From positions 1-44,683 of the forward strand of contig JACRAN010000255.1 of assembly GCA_016234735.1 (NCBI GenBank): a stretch of 44,683 nt of DNA, in the 5' to 3' direction. Each line of letters opens with the position of its first letter. The stretch's first letter is position 1. This DNA comes from Bacteroidota bacterium (GTDB lineage: Bacteria > Bacteroidota > Bacteroidia > Chitinophagales > Saprospiraceae). The position numbers were made by a program, and so were the translations under genes. This document shows positions 18,479 through 27,187 of the stretch, in pieces. Below the pieces are notes generated by a model that was not told where the DNA came from, searched no databases, and was given only the letters and a program-made list of their open reading frames with translations.

Positions 18479-18510
18479 GGAGAATTTTCTTTTCCTGAAA
18501 AAATGAAAAA

Positions 18511-18939
18511 CTATTCACTCCCCACCACCGCCACACATTTCAACTCAATGGCAATCGGCGTGGGCAGTGAGTCGATGCCGACCGTGGTGCGGCAGGGCTG
18601 GTTGTCTTTGAAATACTCGGCGTAGATGCGGTTGTAGGTGTGAAAATCCCGCTGCATGTTGGTGAGAAAAACCGTGACATCCACCAGCGAATCCCAGGTG
18701 GCACCGGAGGCTTCCAGCACCGCCCGCACATTTTTAAAAACGGAGTGGCACTGCGCCTCGAAGTCGAACTCGGTGAAGTTGCCGCTGGCGCTGCGTTGCA
18801 GGCCGGGGATACCGTCTGTCTCCGCATCACGCGGCCCGATGCCGGAGAGGAACAGCAGGTTGCCCACCCGGCGGGCGTGGGGGTAGAGGCCGACAGGTTT
18901 GGGGGCGGCAGTTGCAATTATTTTTTCGGAATTGGACAT
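18511..18939 (-). CDS. RidA-family protein, 2-aminomuconate deaminase-like
   Basis: ATG 18939 gives 142 residues; the frame stays open far upstream but that part overlaps the next gene and lacks family likeness. RidA-fold features: GLYPHARRVGNLLFLSGIG, VFKNVRAVLEASGATWDSLVDVTVFL, CRTTVGIDSLP and IAIELKCVAV. The YPHxRRxGxLLFxSG stretch is closer to aminomuconate deaminases (AmnD) than to the short imine deaminase RidA. With kmo in the window, a role in tryptophan/kynurenine breakdown is possible, but it could equally deal with reactive imines from neighbouring dehydrogenases. Confidence 0.82.
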   Translation of the reverse strand: MSNSEKIIATAAPKPVGLYPHARRVGNLLFLSGIGPRDAETDGIPGLQRSASGNFTEFDFEAQCHSVFKNVRAVLEASGATWDSLVDVTVFLTNMQRDFHTYNRIYAEYFKDNQPCRTTVGIDSLPTPIAIELKCVAVVGSE

Positions 18940-19020
18940 TGTTGCATTGTTGCATGGTTTCATTGCTTCATTGTCAACAACGCGGCAATGAAACCATGAA
19001 ACAGTGAAGCCATGAATCAA
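18936..19020. repeat. Inverted heptameric repeat pair, Gfo/RidA gap
   Basis: TGCATTG, TTGCATG, GTTTCAT and TGCTTCA units are followed by CAATGAA, ACCATGA and AAGCCAT. The words are shared with the array at 13641-13722. Confidence 0.75.
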
Positions 19021-20168
19021 ATCCCCACCCACTTCTGCTTGCTTCTGCCGCTGGCAATCACTTTTTCGATGAAACGCATCCCCCGCACTCCGTCGTGGAC
19101 GGAGGGGAAATCCTGGTAAACGGCGGGAGCCTCCGTGCCGTCGAGCCTGGCCCGGACGCAGAGGGCGAAGTTGCGGTAAATGCTGGCGAACGCTTCGAGG
19201 TAGCCCTCCGGGTGGCCGCCTGGGATGCGGGTGTGGGCAGTCGATTCCGGGTAGAGTTTCCCAATGCCGGTACGCATGACCTCCATCGATTTGTCCAACC
19301 ACTTGACATACAGCGAGTTAGGCTCCATCTGGAACCACTGCAAGCCTGCCTTGGTGCCGTAGATGCGGATGTTGAGGTTGTTCTCCTCGCCCGCCGAAAT
19401 CTGGCTGGCGTGGAGGATGCCCTTCGCCCCGTTGTCGAAGCGGAGCAGCACATTGCCGTCGTCGTCGAGCAGGCGGCCCTCCACGAAAGTGCTGATGTCG
19501 GCGCAGAGTTCCTTGATTTTCAGGCCGGAAATGTACTCGGCGAGGTTCTCGGCGTGGGTGCCGATGTCGCCCATCGCCCCGGCGATGCCGGATTGCTTGG
19601 GATTGGTGCGCCAGCCAGCCTGCTTGCTGCCGGTGTCCTCCACCTTCGTGGTCAGCCAGCCCTGCGGGTACTCCACCACGATTTTACGGATCTGGCCGAT
19701 GTCGCCGTTTTTCACCATCGCCCTGGCCTGTTTCACCATCGGGTAGCCCGTGTAGTTGTGCGTGAGGGCGAAAAGTAGCCCGGTTTCTTCCACCAATTTT
19801 TGCAGGTGCAGGGCTTCTTTCATGTTGAAACACAGCGGTTTATCGCACACCACATGGAAGCCGTTTTCGAGCGCCATGCGAGCCGGGGCGTAGTGCATGT
19901 GGTTGGGCGTGACGATGGAGACGAAGTCCATCCGGGTGCCTTCGGGCAGTTTTTTTTCCTTCAGAATCATCTCCCTGAAGCTGCCGTACACCCGTTTCGG
20001 GTTCAAGCAAAAATCTTCGCCGGAGAGTCTCGACTTCTCCGGGTCAGAGCTGAAAGCCCCGCAAACCAGTTCGATTTCGCCGTCGAGGGCAGCGGCCATG
20101 CGGTGTACCCCGCCGATGAAAGCACCCCGGCCCCCGCCGACCATGCCCATTCTTATCTTCCGTTTCAT
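19017..20168 (-). CDS. Gfo/Idh/MocA-family oxidoreductase
   Basis: NAD(P)-dependent sugar-type dehydrogenase of 383 residues from ATG 20168. The N-terminal Rossmann fold has MVGGGRGAFIGGVHR; the family EKP motif appears as CDKPLCFN; FALTHNYTGYP and GDIGTHAENLAEYISG mark the substrate domain. The C-terminus ends VIASGRSKQKW. It is likely cytosolic, since no signal is seen. It sits between a DUF1080 lipoprotein gene and RidA/GMC genes. In keto-sugar clusters such enzymes reduce or oxidise C3; that assignment here is inference. Confidence 0.87.
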   Translation of the reverse strand: MKRKIRMGMVGGGRGAFIGGVHRMAAALDGEIELVCGAFSSDPEKSRLSGEDFCLNPKRVYGSFREMILKEKKLPEGTRMDFVSIVTPNHMHYAPARMALENGFHVVCDKPLCFNMKEALHLQKLVEETGLLFALTHNYTGYPMVKQARAMVKNGDIGQIRKIVVEYPQGWLTTKVEDTGSKQAGWRTNPKQSGIAGAMGDIGTHAENLAEYISGLKIKELCADISTFVEGRLLDDDGNVLLRFDNGAKGILHASQISAGEENNLNIRIYGTKAGLQWFQMEPNSLYVKWLDKSMEVMRTGIGKLYPESTAHTRIPGGHPEGYLEAFASIYRNFALCVRARLDGTEAPAVYQDFPSVHDGVRGMRFIEKVIASGRSKQKWVGI

Positions 20169-20174
20169 GTTTTT

Positions 20175-20259
20175 GAAATTGGAAATTGGGTATTGGGTAT
20201 TGGGTATTAGCGGCCTTGCGGCTACCAATACCTAATACCAAATTACAAATTACGAATCT
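20175..20259. repeat. Inverted heptameric repeat pair, DUF1080/Gfo gap
   Basis: GAAATTG, GAAATTG and three GGTATTN units are followed, after GCGGCCTTGCGGC, by CCAATAC, CTAATAC and CAAATTA units. The array extends into the last codons of the DUF1080 gene. Confidence 0.85.
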
Positions 20260-21007
20260 TAACGTTCCTGAACCGCACCTCGTGTTCGTGGTCTTGCAGG
20301 CCAACGTTGCCCGGAGTGGTAAGGCCGTACTGTGGGTAGCCTTTGAACTTGGATTTGGCAAGCTGCTCCTTCCATTTGGCGGAGCCGACCTGGTATTCGA
20401 GGCACTTGGCACCGTTGAGCCAATGCTCGACCTTGCCGTTGTTGTGGGTGATGCGGGCAGTGTTCCACTCGCCGACCGGCTTCATGTAGCGGCCAGCGCT
20501 GGCTTCCATGTCGTAGTTGTCGCCGGCGCGGTGCATGTCCATATTGAAGGTGGGGTCCATTTTGGCCCAAGTCTCGTAGTCGATGAGTTGGAATTCTGGC
20601 GCATTGTGCCAGATGGCGCTGTCTTTTTCCTCCGTTACGAAGTAAAAAATGCCGCTGTTGGCCGAGTCGGTGAGCATGAAATCGACCGAAAAATCGAAGT
20701 TCCCGAACTTGTCGTTCGTGATGAGGTCACCGCCAAAGTCTTCCGGCTTCGGTTTGGGCGTGGCTGCGATGACCAGTTCTCCGTTCTGCACTGACCAGCC
20801 GAGTTTGGGCAGGTCGGGGCGGTTGTAGCCGCGCCACCCCGTGAGGGTAGTGCCGTCGAAGAGCAGTTTCCAGCCTTCGGTTTTCTCCGCTTCCGTCAGC
20901 GTGTTGGCGGGAGCAGCAACTTGGTCAGCCGTTTCGGTGGGTTGGTTGGATTGGCAGGATGCCAACAGGAGTGCCGTGATGAGCAAGGTAAAAAAGTTGA
21001 TTTTCAT
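20243..21007 (-). CDS. DUF1080 lipoprotein (3-keto-disaccharide hydrolase family)
   Basis: 254 residues from ATG 21007. The N-terminus has a lipobox, LLLASC, so it is a lipidated envelope protein. The rest is a single concanavalin-like domain: EGWKLLFDGTTLTGWRGY, NGELVIAATP, GGDLITNDKFGNFDFSVDFML, NSGIFYFV, EFQLIDYE, and the ending GNVGLQDHEHEVRFRNVKIRNL. Some family members hydrolyse 3-keto-glycosides. The neighbouring GMC/small-subunit pair, which could make 3-keto sugars, supports that role. A TATCTTGC box lies at 21037-21044. Confidence 0.88.
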   Translation of the reverse strand: MKINFFTLLITALLLASCQSNQPTETADQVAAPANTLTEAEKTEGWKLLFDGTTLTGWRGYNRPDLPKLGWSVQNGELVIAATPKPKPEDFGGDLITNDKFGNFDFSVDFMLTDSANSGIFYFVTEEKDSAIWHNAPEFQLIDYETWAKMDPTFNMDMHRAGDNYDMEASAGRYMKPVGEWNTARITHNNGKVEHWLNGAKCLEYQVGSAKWKEQLAKSKFKGYPQYGLTTPGNVGLQDHEHEVRFRNVKIRNL

Positions 21008-21142
21008 ATCGTGCTGTTTTTTTTGTGAAACAGGGGCAAGATAGAAAATTTTCATACGGTGTCCGGCAATAGTCCGAACACTTTTTACAAGCACTTGGGA
21101 ATCTATTTTTTTGAACAGGGAAAATGGCAACGGGCAGGGAAC

Positions 21143-22783
21143 TCACCGTTTCACCACCCGGTACCTCCGCAAGACCTTCCGGTCCCCCTTCACGATGGCC
21201 AAGTACTTGCCGGGCGGCAAGTGGCTCATTTTCAGCGTTTTGAGATATTCCCTGGGCGACTGGTTGTTCAACTCGATGCGGGTGACTTCCTGCAATTTTG
21301 GGTTGATGACCCTGATGACCACATTGCCCTGGTCTTCGACGGTGTACTTGATTTGGGCATCGCCGGTGGCAGCATCCGCTGTGATGACCGGACAGGCTTC
21401 CCAGTTGGCGGTTTCGTCGGCAACCGAGGTGGTCGGGTGAGGTTCTTTGACCGTTGCCTTGGCAACAGCCTCTCCCGTCAGGCCGCCACGGGAGGCAAGG
21501 ATTTCTTCGTAGGGTTCCGGGATGCCCACATTTTTATTGGCGATGGTGATGACGTTACCCGTCGGTGGGCTCCAGATGCGCAGCCCGATGGGGGCTTTGA
21601 AAATGTTCTTTGGGTCAATGTCGGCTACCCTAGAGGCTCCGTCCGTTTGCACAAAGCGCACCTCGATTTTCTCCCGGTCGATGAAAATCCAGTTGAACTG
21701 ATTGAAACTGCCGCTGGCACGGGTCCAGTTTTTGTCGTCGTCGTTTTTGCGAAGCGGCGCACCCCAGCAGCCCTCCCCGACGTACACGGTTCCACTCTCG
21801 TCGTCACGGATGAAGCCCTCCTGGCTGCCGGGCCCGTTGTCGGGACGGATGGGCCAGGTGCTTTTCACCACATGCGCATCGCACTCCACGACGACATCCA
21901 TGTCGTAATTCAAAAAAAGCGGTGCCCAAAACGCTACCTGGTCGTTTTTTTCCGGTTTCCGGGCTGTGTGCGGGCGCATGGGGAAGTGGTACTGCCCAAT
22001 GCGCCAGGCATTGCGCCGGCCTTCGGTGCGAAGGTCGTTTTCAAGCCAATCCCGTTGCTCCCCGCCAACGGGGATGAGCGTGTTCAAGGTGTAGATCCGC
22101 ACGAGGTCTCCGCCCAACGAGAGGGCGTAAAACAACCCGGGCCGCTGCATGTCGAAGAGGTCGATGAGCGACCTGTTGCTTTCTTCGTGGTTCCCGCGGG
22201 TGACGATGATGGGGGTCATCCTCCCATCGTTTGAAATGGTGAGTTCCCAATCGTCAAACCACTCCTGCCACTCCTTCGGGGTGTCGTTTTCGGTAAAATC
22301 GCCGCCGAACATGACGCAGTTCGGTCGCAATTTGCCCACGAGCAAGTTGGCATCGCGGCGGGCATCGCGGTGGTTGCGGGAGTCGCCGCCTGCAATGATG
22401 GAGAGCCTGCGGTCGGGAGTATTGGGAGCAGTGGTAAAAAACAGGCGTTCGCTGGCACCTTCGCTGTCCTTGACCAAAAAATAATACGTCATGTTGGGGA
22501 TGAGGCCCTCTAAGCGCACGAAGTGGTTGCTCATGCCTTCGGCCAACTGGATGCGGTCGGGGCGCTTGCCGAGGCCGTACTCGTCGGCGTTTTGTCCAAA
22601 ATCGTTCACGTCAAGCAACAGCACGGGGTCGGTGCCGGATGCCTGGTTCCAGGCGATGGTGGCCGAGGAGGAAGGGTCGTTTTGCCAAATGACCCTGAAC
22701 TTGTTCGCACGTCCGAAAGCACCCAAGGCCAGCAAGACCAGGAGCAAAGTCAATTGAAATATTTTGGCTTCTTTCTTAAACAT
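21143..22783 (-). CDS. Secreted metallophosphoesterase, purple acid phosphatase-like
   Basis: 546 residues with an N-terminal hydrophobic signal (FQLTLLLVLLALGAFG). A fibronectin-like domain (RVIWQNDPSSSATIAW ... GLIPNMTYYFLVKD) precedes a calcineurin-like core: AGGDSRNHRDAR, MFGGDFTEN, TRGNHEES and a late His in VVECDAHVVKS. This matches the purple-acid-phosphatase layout. The last about 100 residues form a beta domain ending LPPGKYLAIVKGDRKVLRRYRVVKR, which resembles a type IX secretion sorting domain. The substrate is unknown. It is transcribed toward the DUF1080 gene, 135 bases away. Confidence 0.83.
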   Translation of the reverse strand: MFKKEAKIFQLTLLLVLLALGAFGRANKFRVIWQNDPSSSATIAWNQASGTDPVLLLDVNDFGQNADEYGLGKRPDRIQLAEGMSNHFVRLEGLIPNMTYYFLVKDSEGASERLFFTTAPNTPDRRLSIIAGGDSRNHRDARRDANLLVGKLRPNCVMFGGDFTENDTPKEWQEWFDDWELTISNDGRMTPIIVTRGNHEESNRSLIDLFDMQRPGLFYALSLGGDLVRIYTLNTLIPVGGEQRDWLENDLRTEGRRNAWRIGQYHFPMRPHTARKPEKNDQVAFWAPLFLNYDMDVVVECDAHVVKSTWPIRPDNGPGSQEGFIRDDESGTVYVGEGCWGAPLRKNDDDKNWTRASGSFNQFNWIFIDREKIEVRFVQTDGASRVADIDPKNIFKAPIGLRIWSPPTGNVITIANKNVGIPEPYEEILASRGGLTGEAVAKATVKEPHPTTSVADETANWEACPVITADAATGDAQIKYTVEDQGNVVIRVINPKLQEVTRIELNNQSPREYLKTLKMSHLPPGKYLAIVKGDRKVLRRYRVVKR

Positions 22784-23077
22784 TCAACGTCATTTTGGTG
22801 GCTTATCGAACGGCAAGCCGGTGTAGTTATTGTGGATCGGGGAATCCGTAGGGTTGTCGGCAAACCTGCAATTTGCCATTACATTGCTCGATGTAAAAAG
22901 AATTTTCACCGGGTTTTATTGTAAATTCGCCCCTCTTTTCGGGCAGGCAATTTTTATTTTAAAAGAAAAAAACCTGCTTACGCAGAAAAGGTTGTGCAAG
23001 ATTCGTTCCCGCTGATTGCACAGCGCATTTTCAACAAGACGGCCCGACGGCCCGAACTTCCTAATTTTCGTAAAATT
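22784..23077. other. Divergent gap, metallophosphoesterase/glyA
   Basis: This 294-base AT-rich gap separates divergent genes. A TAATTTTC element lies at 23062-23069, just before the glyA start, and could be a -7 box. No RNA gene or repeat is seen. Confidence 0.4.
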
Positions 23078-24373
23078 ATGACAAAAGACACTGCCGTTTT
23101 TCACCTGATAGACCGGGAACTGGAGCGCCAGCGCAAAGGTATCGAACTGATTGCATCCGAGAACTTCACCAGCGCCGAAGTGCTGCGGGCGATGGGTTCC
23201 TGTTTGACGAACAAATACGCCGAAGGCTACCCTGGCAAGCGCTACTACGGCGGCTGCGAGGTGGTGGACGAGGTGGAGCAGTTGGCCATCGAGCGTTTGA
23301 AAGAATTGTTCGGGGCGGAATACGCCAACGTGCAGCCCCACGCCGGTGCCCAGGCCAATGCGGCGGTTTTTCTGGCCGTATTGTCGCCCGGCGACAAAAT
23401 CATGGGCCTCAACCTCTCGCATGGCGGCCACCTCTCGCACGGCTCCCCGGTGAATTTTTCCGGCAAAGTTTACCAGCCCGTTTTTTACGGCGTGGAGGAA
23501 GCCACTGGCACCATCGACATGGACAGGGTGGAAGAACTGGCGCTGAAAGAACGGCCCAAACTCATCATCTGCGGCGCTTCGGCGTATTCCAGGGACTGGG
23601 ACTACCGCCGCTTCCGCGAAATTGCGGAGAACGTCGGTGCCCTGCTCATGGCAGACATCGCACACCCGGCGGGCCTCATCGCTGCGGGCCTGCTCAACAA
23701 CCCCATGGAACACTGCCATATCGTGACCTCCACCACCCACAAAACCCTGCGGGGGCCGCGTGGCGGCATCATCATGATGGGCAAAAACATTGACAACCCG
23801 TGGGGGCGCAGCCTGAAAAACGGCAGTCTGATAAAAATGGGCACCATCCTCAACAGCGGTGTTTTCCCCGGAATGCAGGGCGGGCCGTTGGAGCATGTGA
23901 TTGCGGCCAAGGCGGTCGCTTTCCGGGAAGCATTGCAGCCAGAGTTCAAGCGGTACGCTGCCCAGGTGATGAAAAATGCGCAGGCAATGGCGCAGGCGTT
24001 CATCGAAAAAGGCTACAAAATCATCTCCGGCGGCACGGATAACCACCTGATGCTCATTGACTTGCGCTCGAAAGGCGTGACTGGCAAGCAGGCCGAGGAA
24101 GCACTGGTGCGCGCCGACATCACGGTGAACAAAAACATGGTGCCGTTCGACACGGAATCGCCGGTCGTCACCTCCGGCATCCGCATCGGCACGGCGGCGG
24201 TCACGACCCGTGGCTTCCGGGAGGCCGACTGCCGCAGGGTGGTGGACTGGATTGATGCGCTCGTGATGGACGTGGAAAATGAAGATTTAATCATCGAAAC
24301 CAGCCGGGAAATCAACCGTTTCATGGAGCAGTTTCCGCTGTATGAACAGTTGGCAGTTGCCAGTGAGCAGTAG
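23078..24373 (+). CDS. glyA: Serine hydroxymethyltransferase
   Basis: PLP enzyme that interconverts serine and glycine and supplies one-carbon units. ATG 23078 gives 431 residues starting [18 protein letters not shown]. Seen: [11 protein letters not shown] (20-30), [23 protein letters not shown], and the PLP-lysine motif [13 protein letters not shown]. The last residues (EQLAVASEQ) are encoded by a heptameric repeat that runs over the stop codon, so the C-terminus may have been extended or replaced. The next gene, scpA, starts 35 bases later on the same strand. Confidence 0.96.
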   Translation: MTKDTAVFHLIDRELERQRKGIELIASENFTSAEVLRAMGSCLTNKYAEGYPGKRYYGGCEVVDEVEQLAIERLKELFGAEYANVQPHAGAQANAAVFLAVLSPGDKIMGLNLSHGGHLSHGSPVNFSGKVYQPVFYGVEEATGTIDMDRVEELALKERPKLIICGASAYSRDWDYRRFREIAENVGALLMADIAHPAGLIAAGLLNNPMEHCHIVTSTTHKTLRGPRGGIIMMGKNIDNPWGRSLKNGSLIKMGTILNSGVFPGMQGGPLEHVIAAKAVAFREALQPEFKRYAAQVMKNAQAMAQAFIEKGYKIISGGTDNHLMLIDLRSKGVTGKQAEEALVRADITVNKNMVPFDTESPVVTSGIRIGTAAVTTRGFREADCRRVVDWIDALVMDVENEDLIIETSREINRFMEQFPLYEQLAVASEQ

Positions 24374-24407
24374 GCCGTTCTCTCCTCCTGCCAACTGCCG
24401 AACTGAA
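24344..24407. repeat. Heptameric repeat array over the glyA stop, glyA/scpA gap
   Basis: GAACAGT, TGGCAGT, TGCCAGT and GAGCAGT units encode the end of glyA. CCAACTG and CCGAACTG follow in inverted sense before scpA. Confidence 0.75.
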
Positions 24408-24408
24408 G

Positions 24409-25155
24409 ATGAACACAGCCACCTACAATATCAAACTCCCCCAGTTCGAGGGGCCATTCGACCTGCTGCTTTTCTTCATCGAGCGGGACGAACTGGATAT
24501 TTACAACATTCCAATCGGCAACATCACCGAAGATTTTTTGGCGTACATCCGCCACATGGAGGAGTTGGATGTTGACCTCGCCAGCGAGTTCATCCTCGTG
24601 GCGGCCACGCTTTGCCGCATCAAGGCCAAGATGCTCATCCCCCGCAAGCCTGTGGACGAGGAAGGCAACGAGATCGACCCCCGTGAGGAATTGGTGAACC
24701 GCCTGCTCGAATACAAGCGCTACAAAAGTGTGCTGGACGAGATGCGCCAACTCGAAGAAGGCCGTGCCCTGCGGGAACACCGGGGCAACGTGAGCCGGGA
24801 ACTCCGCCAGATTGCCTCCAAAGCCCTCGTGGACGTGGAACTGGAGAGCCTCACCTTGTTCAAATTGCTGAAAACGTTCGAGCGGCTGGTGCAGCGCATG
24901 GAGGACGAGGGGAAAATACACGCCGTGCATACGATTGTCAGGTTCGACTACACAATTGACGGGCAGCAGGAGTACATTTTTTCAAAGTTGAAAAAAGGAA
25001 AAAAAGCAGATTTCAAAGCACTGTTTTCAAGGCTCGAAAACCGCATCCAGGCTATCGTCACCTTCCTCGCCCTGCTCGAATTGCTGAACCTCCAGCAATT
25101 GGCCATCACGCAGGGCCTCGGCATGAACAATTTCTGGGTCAGCTTGCCGGAATAG
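24409..25155 (+). CDS. scpA: Segregation and condensation protein A
   Basis: Kleisin subunit of the SMC-ScpAB condensin, which organises and segregates the chromosome. The 248 residues start with FEGPFDLLLFFIERDELDIYNIPI, the family hallmark. ASEFILVAATLCRIKAKMLIP follows, then an acidic linker and coiled helical region, and a C-terminal winged-helix part (TFLALLELLNLQQLAITQ). It is convergent with smpB, six bases apart. No scpB or smc gene is in the window. Confidence 0.93.
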   Translation: MNTATYNIKLPQFEGPFDLLLFFIERDELDIYNIPIGNITEDFLAYIRHMEELDVDLASEFILVAATLCRIKAKMLIPRKPVDEEGNEIDPREELVNRLLEYKRYKSVLDEMRQLEEGRALREHRGNVSRELRQIASKALVDVELESLTLFKLLKTFERLVQRMEDEGKIHAVHTIVRFDYTIDGQQEYIFSKLKKGKKADFKALFSRLENRIQAIVTFLALLELLNLQQLAITQGLGMNNFWVSLPE

Positions 25156-25161
25156 TTTCGA

Positions 25162-25620
25162 TTAACCCAACTTCGATTTCATCACCCGGTCAATATCCCG
25201 TTTCGTGTCTTTTTCCTTGATGGATTCCCGCTTGTCGAAGGATTTTTTGCCCTGGCCGAGGGCGATTTCGAGTTTCACCAGATTCCTGTCGGAGAAATAA
25301 ATCTTGTAGGGCACGATAGTCAGGCCCTTTTCTTTCACCCGTTTTTCGAGCCTGCGCAATTCCGATTTATGCAGCAGCAGCTTGCGGTCGCGGCGCGATG
25401 CGCGGTTGTTGTAGGTGGCGTTTTCATACTCCTTGATGTACATGCTTTTCACCCAAAGTTCCCCGTGAATGAACACGCAGTAGGCATCCGTCAAGCCTGC
25501 ATGGCCATGTCGGATGGACTTGAGTTCTGGCCCCGCTAGTACGATACCGGCCTCGTAGTTGGAGAGGAAGTGGTATTCGTGCGATGCCCGGCGGTTGACG
25601 ATTTCTTTGGTGTGTGCCAT
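25162..25620 (-). CDS. smpB: SsrA-binding protein
   Basis: Delivers tmRNA to stalled ribosomes for trans-translation. At 152 residues it fits. Seen: NRRASHEYHFLSNYEAGIVLAG at the N-terminus, ELKSIRHGHAGLTDAYC, RDRKLLLHKSELRRLEKRVKEKG, and the basic C-terminal tail GKKSFDKRESIKEKDTKRDIDRV. No tmRNA gene was recognised nearby. It is followed on the same strand by no gene; scpA converges on it. Confidence 0.96.
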   Translation of the reverse strand: MAHTKEIVNRRASHEYHFLSNYEAGIVLAGPELKSIRHGHAGLTDAYCVFIHGELWVKSMYIKEYENATYNNRASRRDRKLLLHKSELRRLEKRVKEKGLTIVPYKIYFSDRNLVKLEIALGQGKKSFDKRESIKEKDTKRDIDRVMKSKLG

Positions 25621-25628
25621 GTTTTATC

Positions 25629-25687
25629 GGGTTATGAGTTATGGGTTATGAGTTGTTTTGGAGCAACCCATAACTCATAACTATTTC
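25629..25687. repeat. Inverted heptameric repeat pair, ybjQ-like/smpB gap
   Basis: GGTTATG and AGTTATG units, then CCCATAA and CTCATAA units in inverted sense. It is nearly the same sequence as the array at 10913-10985, 15 kb away, showing that specific words recur. Confidence 0.85.
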
Positions 25688-26010
25688 AGTTTTACCGCAG
25701 TTCCATACGCCAAAATCTCAGCGGCGTGCTGGTTCACCATCGAAGTGATGAAACGTACGTTGATAACGGCATCAGCGCCAATTCGTTCAGCGTCGGCCAC
25801 CATCCTGTCCAGGGCGTGTTCCCTGGAATCCGCCATCAGCTTGGTGTATTCCGGTATCTCGCCCCCAACGATGTTGCGCAGCCCGGCCACGATGTCGCGA
25901 CCAATATTTCTCGCCCGAACGGTGTTCCCCCTGGCAATGTCGATGACTTCGACCACCTCTCTGCCGGGAATGAAGTCGGTGGTGGAAATGATGATTTCTT
26001 TGTTTTTCAT
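25681..26010 (-). CDS. YbjQ/UPF0145-family protein
   Basis: A 109-residue protein of the YbjQ family, sometimes called heavy-metal-binding-domain-like. Features: ISTTDFIPGREVVEVIDIARGNTVRARNI, then RNIVGGEIPEYTKLMADSREHALDRM, then ERIGADAVINVRFITSMV, close to full family length. Members form homopentamers; their cellular role is not settled. It lies downstream of the LysE-family exporter gene on the same strand, 27 bases apart, suggesting co-transcription. Confidence 0.88.
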   Translation of the reverse strand: MKNKEIIISTTDFIPGREVVEVIDIARGNTVRARNIGRDIVAGLRNIVGGEIPEYTKLMADSREHALDRMVADAERIGADAVINVRFITSMVNQHAAEILAYGTAVKLK

Positions 26011-26037
26011 GTTGGCAATAGATTGATTTTCAGTGTT

Positions 26038-26670
26038 TTAAATGACGTTCCCGGCCCTGGCCAGCAGCACGATTCCGAAAATAATCAGCGCCAGGCCTGC
26101 CACCCTCCGCATCCAGAGGATGAACGAAGGTTTGAGCCATCGGCGGATGAACTTGGCCAGCCCGACTTTGGTGCAATCTGTGGCGACGATGGTACCTATC
26201 AGCCCGCCGTAAAACAACTGCGCCTCCTGTGGCTGCAATGCTTTTTCAGTGAAAAGCATCCCCGACACGCCTATCCAGAAAAAAAACGTGAAGGGGTTGA
26301 TGGTGTTGATTAAAAAACCTTGCAGCCAGAGGGAGAACCATGAGGAGAACCGGATGGCTTTTTGCCCAAATCCCTCCATTGCGGGCGGTCTGAGCAGTAA
26401 TGCCCCGGCACCAAACACCAGCAGGATGATGCCACCGGCCAGGCCCAGCGTGAATTCGAGGTTGTCCCACTTCGACAATTCCACCACGTAGGAGAGGCCG
26501 AGGTAGGTGACGGAGATGAAAATCAGGTCGCTGACCCAGATGCCCATGCAGACCATCGAGCCTGCCCGAAACCCCTGCTCGATGCTGGTTTGCAGTATCG
26601 TAAACACGATAGGCCCGGTCAGAATGCTGAGTGCCAGCCCAAGTTTGATGCCGTTCCAGAATAGCTCCAT
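26038..26670 (-). CDS. LysE-family transporter
   Basis: A 210-residue inner-membrane protein with about six hydrophobic segments. The N-terminus WNGIKLGLALSILTGPIVFTILQTSIEQGF matches the LysE/RhtB-type exporter start, and FLINTINPFTFFFWIGVSG is the second conserved helix with its NP motif. Such proteins export amino acids or other small solutes; no substrate can be assigned. It is followed by the YbjQ-like gene. Confidence 0.85.
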   Translation of the reverse strand: MELFWNGIKLGLALSILTGPIVFTILQTSIEQGFRAGSMVCMGIWVSDLIFISVTYLGLSYVVELSKWDNLEFTLGLAGGIILLVFGAGALLLRPPAMEGFGQKAIRFSSWFSLWLQGFLINTINPFTFFFWIGVSGMLFTEKALQPQEAQLFYGGLIGTIVATDCTKVGLAKFIRRWLKPSFILWMRRVAGLALIIFGIVLLARAGNVI

Positions 26671-26776
26671 GTTTTAGGGGAATGATTGGCCCCCCTGTTT
26701 AAAATATTTTTTGTTTAATCTTAAAGTCGTTGAAAATCAGTTGTTTGGAACTCATTTGGCTTCTGCTTGGGGTACG

Positions 26777-27187
26777 CTAACTGTAAACCGTCGCAACCAA
26801 TTTACGCTTGCCTCCGTAATTTCTGAACTCACAAAGGTAAATTCCCTGCCAGGTGCCCAGGTTCAAATGGCCACCTGTGATGGGGATGGTGACGGAGGTG
26901 CCCGACAGCACCGATTTGACGTGGGCAGGCATGTCGTCCGGTCCTTCGGTGGTGTGCGTCAGGAACGGCAGGTTCTCCGGGACGAGCCGGTTGAAAAAAG
27001 CCTCGAAATCAACCCTGACCGACGGGTCGGCGTTTTCGTTGATGGCCAGGCCAGCGGAAGTGTGTTTGATAAACAAGTGCAACAAACCTTCAACCGGAAG
27101 CGGGCCGATTTGGTGAAGCACCTCCTCTGTGACCAAATGAAACCCTCGCGGGTAGGCTGGGAGTGAAAACTCGGTTTGCTTAATCAT
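26777..27187 (-). CDS. YjbQ/UPF0047-family protein
   Basis: 136 residues matching the YjbQ (UPF0047) family, sometimes annotated as a secondary thiamine-phosphate synthase because of weak side activity. Family motifs: FIKHTSAGLAINENADPSVRVDFEAF, FLTHTTEGPDDMPAHVKSVL, and ITGGHLNLGTWQGIYLCEFRNYG. Conserved histidines in HTSA, DDMPAH and GGHL likely bind a metal. It stands alone between the LysE-family gene and rpoN. The true function is not established. Confidence 0.9.
   Translation of the reverse strand: MIKQTEFSLPAYPRGFHLVTEEVLHQIGPLPVEGLLHLFIKHTSAGLAINENADPSVRVDFEAFFNRLVPENLPFLTHTTEGPDDMPAHVKSVLSGTSVTIPITGGHLNLGTWQGIYLCEFRNYGGKRKLVATVYS

Noticed and set aside
16606-18498. About 630-codon plus-strand frame opposite the GMC gene
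   Set aside because: The GMC oxidoreductase on the minus strand is unmistakable; the plus-strand frame has no motif and begins in a repeat.
18511-19302. 263-residue RidA fusion protein
   Set aside because: The upstream part overlaps the Gfo/Idh/MocA gene in another frame and includes translated repeat sequence; the RidA domain starts properly at 18939.
22784-23077. tRNA or small RNA gene before glyA
   Set aside because: No cloverleaf, T-loop motif or terminator pair could be found; the stretch fits a simple promoter region.
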